A stretch of 15,165 nucleotides of DNA from NCBI GenBank assembly GCA_002419285.1, contig DIFU01000055.1, positions 12,876-28,040 on the forward strand, written 5' to 3'. Origin of the DNA: Prolixibacteraceae bacterium UBA5740 (GTDB lineage Bacteria > Bacteroidota > Bacteroidia > Bacteroidales > Prolixibacteraceae). The translations under genes were made by a program, and so were the position numbers. The notes below the pieces were generated by a model. That model ran no database searches, was not told the origin of the DNA, and saw nothing but the letters and a program-made list of their open reading frames with translations. The stretch's first letter is position 1. Each line of letters opens with the position of its first letter. Below, piece by piece: positions 13,032-15,165 of this stretch.

Positions 13032-15165
13032 GGCTTTTCATCCCTTTGATGTTGGTATTCAGGTAAATGCTGCCAGTTGAAGGTTCCTGCCCATTCCCGG
13101 GGTCGAAGCGGTAAAAGTAGGTTCCAGCCGGAAGGATTGAATGAAAGGGATTCATCCCGCGGTTTGGGCGGCCATCCCAGAAGGCATCCTCTGAGCCCCA
13201 GAAATCAATGTTCCCGTATTTTTCCTGCCCATAAAGCAATTGGCCATAACGGTTAAAAATCCAAATTCTTGCATCAGGATAATCTTCGATGCACCGTATG
13301 TAAAACCTATCGCCTATGCCATCACCGTTGGGTGAAAAACCATCCGGAATAAGGAATTCGCAAGGTTGCCCGGGCGGATTGTCAATGTCCGGATCTTCCG
13401 GATCCTCCGGCTCTTCCGGTTTGGCTTCTATCGTAATGATGACCAGGGCAGAATCAATCATCTCCATACTGTTGAGGATTTTGTAACCGATGGTATCAGT
13501 CCCGGAATAACCCTGATCCGGTGTATATTCAATCTGGAATTGGGCATTCAGAAATGCAGTGCCATGAATTGGGTGTCGACTGGTTAGAATTTCACTGTCC
13601 AAGGTATGGATGCCGAAACAATCATCATCATTGTCGAGTATTCGTACCAAGCCATTTTCATCCTCTTGAATGGTGATACGATCGTCGATTGCGGTCGGTT
13701 TACTGAAAATCACTATCTGCTGTGGGCATTCCTTGATCATGTTCCCCTGGTGTGTAACAGTCCACTTAAAATCTGTGTATCCGGCTTGAAAGGTTCCAGA
13801 GGCATTATCGGTACCGTTCCGACTGTTTTTTACTTCTACCGGTCCGCATGCAAAGCCTTTTGAGAGTTCAGGCAAGTCGATCCATTCACTGCAAACTGCC
13901 GGATCCAGGGTGTATTCAATGGTTTCTTCGGGGCAGTTTACGATGGGTGTGGCGACATCGTTAACAACAATTTTCTGCTCAAGGGTATCCTTTATTCCGT
14001 CAAACCAGGTGATCTGCCACTGGTTGATGGTTTCACCAACCGGGAATTCATCGTTTACTGGCCATGCCGAAATCAGCTCTATCTTATCCCTGTTTAGGGT
14101 ACACGATTTGATGACAGGGTCTTTACGGAGCACTACAGCCGTGCATTTGCCGGGATCTGCATCTTTGGTCACCAGGGCATCCGGAATATATGATAGTTTT
14201 TTGAGGGTGTCAAGAACGGTTACTTGGGTTGTGCATTCAAGGATTCTATCGTGATAAGAGAAGTATCTTACTGGCCATTCTCCAACCTTTGTGTAATTCA
14301 TTGTCCCGGCATAATTTATTTTTACTGAGTCCTTATCGCAAGGAGGTAGGATTTTCAATGGCTGATCATCGATTTTCGTTCGGCAAAATTCGTCCAGATA
14401 AAGTGTTTCCTTTTCTTTGCATGGAATCTTGAGGTAATCATTATTCTCAACAGTAATATAGAACCGACAGATGCTGTCATTGCCACTTCTGTCAGAAACA
14501 TTGTAGTCTACATATATTGTCCCTACTTTGATAGGCTCAAAAGCTGTTTTTGAATCACTCCTTATAGGCCAATAATGGTTATATCCACATTCATCTTCAA
14601 TTATTGGCCTCGGAAATCTTGTAAAAGTATAAGAGCAAGCTTCTTTGTCAATGTAAATAATAGTGTCATTTGGGCAAGTTAGATTAGGTTTAATGCTGTC
14701 AATTCGAAGTACTGCTATGTTACTTGTATCATGGCACACATCCATATTTGTGATTTTTGCCCGATAATTCATTTTATCATTGGTATCCTTTCGGGCATTG
14801 ACATGGTATTCTTTACCTGATTGAATCAAATCCGTAATCCAAATGCTTGTGTTTACGGCCTTATATTGCCAGGTGATGGTTGTATAATTTTCTGCTCCGA
14901 CACTAAATATGACAGGATCGCCTTGGCAAACATAAACATCCAGTGGATCCTGGTTTATAATCACATCCTTAACAAGCTCAAAATCATCGGAAAGCAGACT
15001 GAATTCTGTGTTTTCAGGCAGTACAGCGCGTACGAAGACTTTATAATTTCCGGATACGGTCAAACGGTTTGTAGGAAAAGCGATGCCTCTCAGTGAATCA
15101 GGGGGACTTAAAATCTTCAGGTCATCGGAAAGATGAATGCCCGTGGTGTCGGTTCCATGAACAAA
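13024..15165 (-). CDS. Large secreted multidomain protein with type IX sorting domain, 5' end missing
   Basis: The reading frame is open to the window edge, so the N-terminus lies outside; 713 residues are visible. In order (visible numbering): an Ig-like segment (about 70-155), four tandem HYR-like repeats of about 80 residues with a recurring cysteine pattern (about 158-487), a cadherin-like/tandem-95-type domain opening with AIDDRITIQEDENGLVRILDNDDD and continuing to YTPDQGYSGTDTIGYKI (about 490-580), an acidic Pro linker KPEEPEDPEDPDIDNPP, and a C-terminal gliding-type sorting domain (CHU_C/TIGR04131-like) with FSPNGDGIGDRFYI, IWIFNRYGQLLY, FWDGRPN and LPAGTYFYRF (about 607-713). This layout marks a large cell-surface or released adhesin-like protein exported by the type IX system. 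Its end overlaps the PorP/SprF gene by 8 bp. Ligand is unknown. Conserved reading continues upstream of the TTG at 15063, so that codon is not the start. Confidence 0.92.
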   Translation of the reverse strand, partial: FVHGTDTTGIHLSDDLKILSPPDSLRGIAFPTNRLTVSGNYKVFVRAVLPENTEFSLLSDDFELVKDVIINQDPLDVYVCQGDPVIFSVGAENYTTITWQYKAVNTSIWITDLIQSGKEYHVNARKDTNDKMNYRAKITNMDVCHDTSNIAVLRIDSIKPNLTCPNDTIIYIDKEACSYTFTRFPRPIIEDECGYNHYWPIRSDSKTAFEPIKVGTIYVDYNVSDRSGNDSICRFYITVENNDYLKIPCKEKETLYLDEFCRTKIDDQPLKILPPCDKDSVKINYAGTMNYTKVGEWPVRYFSYHDRILECTTQVTVLDTLKKLSYIPDALVTKDADPGKCTAVVLRKDPVIKSCTLNRDKIELISAWPVNDEFPVGETINQWQITWFDGIKDTLEQKIVVNDVATPIVNCPEETIEYTLDPAVCSEWIDLPELSKGFACGPVEVKNSRNGTDNASGTFQAGYTDFKWTVTHQGNMIKECPQQIVIFSKPTAIDDRITIQEDENGLVRILDNDDDCFGIHTLDSEILTSRHPIHGTAFLNAQFQIEYTPDQGYSGTDTIGYKILNSMEMIDSALVIITIEAKPEEPEDPEDPDIDNPPGQPCEFLIPDGFSPNGDGIGDRFYIRCIEDYPDARIWIFNRYGQLLYGQEKYGNIDFWGSEDAFWDGRPNRGMNPFHSILPAGTYFYRFDPGNGQEPSTGSIYLNTNIKGMKSHE
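13388..13420 (-). repeat. 9-bp tandem repeat coding the acidic Pro linker
   Basis: Three and a half copies of a 9-base unit (TCCGGATCT, TCCGGATCC, TCCGGCTCT, TCCGGT as read on the plus strand) encode the PEEPEDPEDPD linker between the tandem-95-like domain and the sorting domain. A unit of three codons means length changes by slippage would stay in frame. Confidence 0.75.
13705..14694 (-). repeat. Four diverged HYR-like protein repeats
   Basis: Four units of about 80 residues lie in tandem in the large secreted protein. Units 1, 2 and 4 each carry four cysteines at similar spacings (visible residues C164/C177/C193/C233, C249/C261/C276/C311 and C411/C425/C440/C480). Unit 3 has only the middle two (C341, C355). 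Unit starts such as LTCPNDTIIYIDKEAC and VNCPEETIEYTLDPAVC match the HYR domain opening. The repeats are too diverged in DNA to recombine readily. Confidence 0.75.

Noticed and set aside
13366..15096. Plus-strand open frames opposite the secreted protein
   Set aside because: Antisense shadows of a long, motif-rich coding frame.

Overview
The window looks like a chromosomal segment from a member of the Bacteroidota, most likely near the Bacteroidales. The evidence is a PorP/SprF-family protein next to a secreted protein with a gliding-type C-terminal sorting domain (type IX secretion), a TP0108-like PPi-dependent phosphofructokinase, a paired TrkA/TrkH, a DUF3127 protein, promoter-like elements of the TAnnTTTG type, and weak or absent Shine-Dalgarno sequences. 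Genus cannot be told from the sequence. I see no rRNA, tRNA, CRISPR array, insertion sequence, integrase or phage gene.

Layout. 1-936 (+) is the C-terminal part of PPi-phosphofructokinase, whose start lies outside the window. It ends at a strong two-way terminator facing a convergent small exported Tyr/His-rich protein, DUF6515-like (1025-1657, -). After a 277-bp divergent gap come ruvX-def-comEC (1935-5008, +). ruvX and def overlap by 4 bp, and comEC follows with a possible promoter of its own. trkA and trkH (5088-7889, +) form a potassium uptake pair. tsaC/Sua5 (7923-8537, -) converges on trkH and diverges from mnmD (8606-9277, +); both modify the tRNA anticodon loop. Next are two tandem FKBP prolyl isomerases, one cytoplasmic and one a predicted lipoprotein (9335-10683, +), then an OB-fold DUF3127 protein with an SSB-like acidic tip (10735-11106, +). 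A nested hairpin with a T tract separates it from convergent yaaA (11199-11963, -). The right end (12093-15165, -) is a type IX secretion module: a large multidomain secreted protein, open at the window edge, overlaps by 8 bp a PorP/SprF-like outer-membrane protein.

How the genes work together. Most of the window is housekeeping: glycolysis, Holliday-junction and rRNA processing, N-terminal deformylation, DNA uptake, K+ transport, tRNA modification, protein folding and peroxide/iron stress. The lineage-specific part is the right-hand adhesin/PorP pair. PorP/SprF proteins are thought to help secrete or anchor their partner, and the overlap fits co-expression.

I found no clearly new multi-gene system. 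The observations most worth following are the SSB-like tip on the DUF3127 protein, the paired cysteine loss in one repeat of the adhesin, the perfect palindrome before the DUF3127 gene, and the cytoplasm/envelope FKBP duplication.
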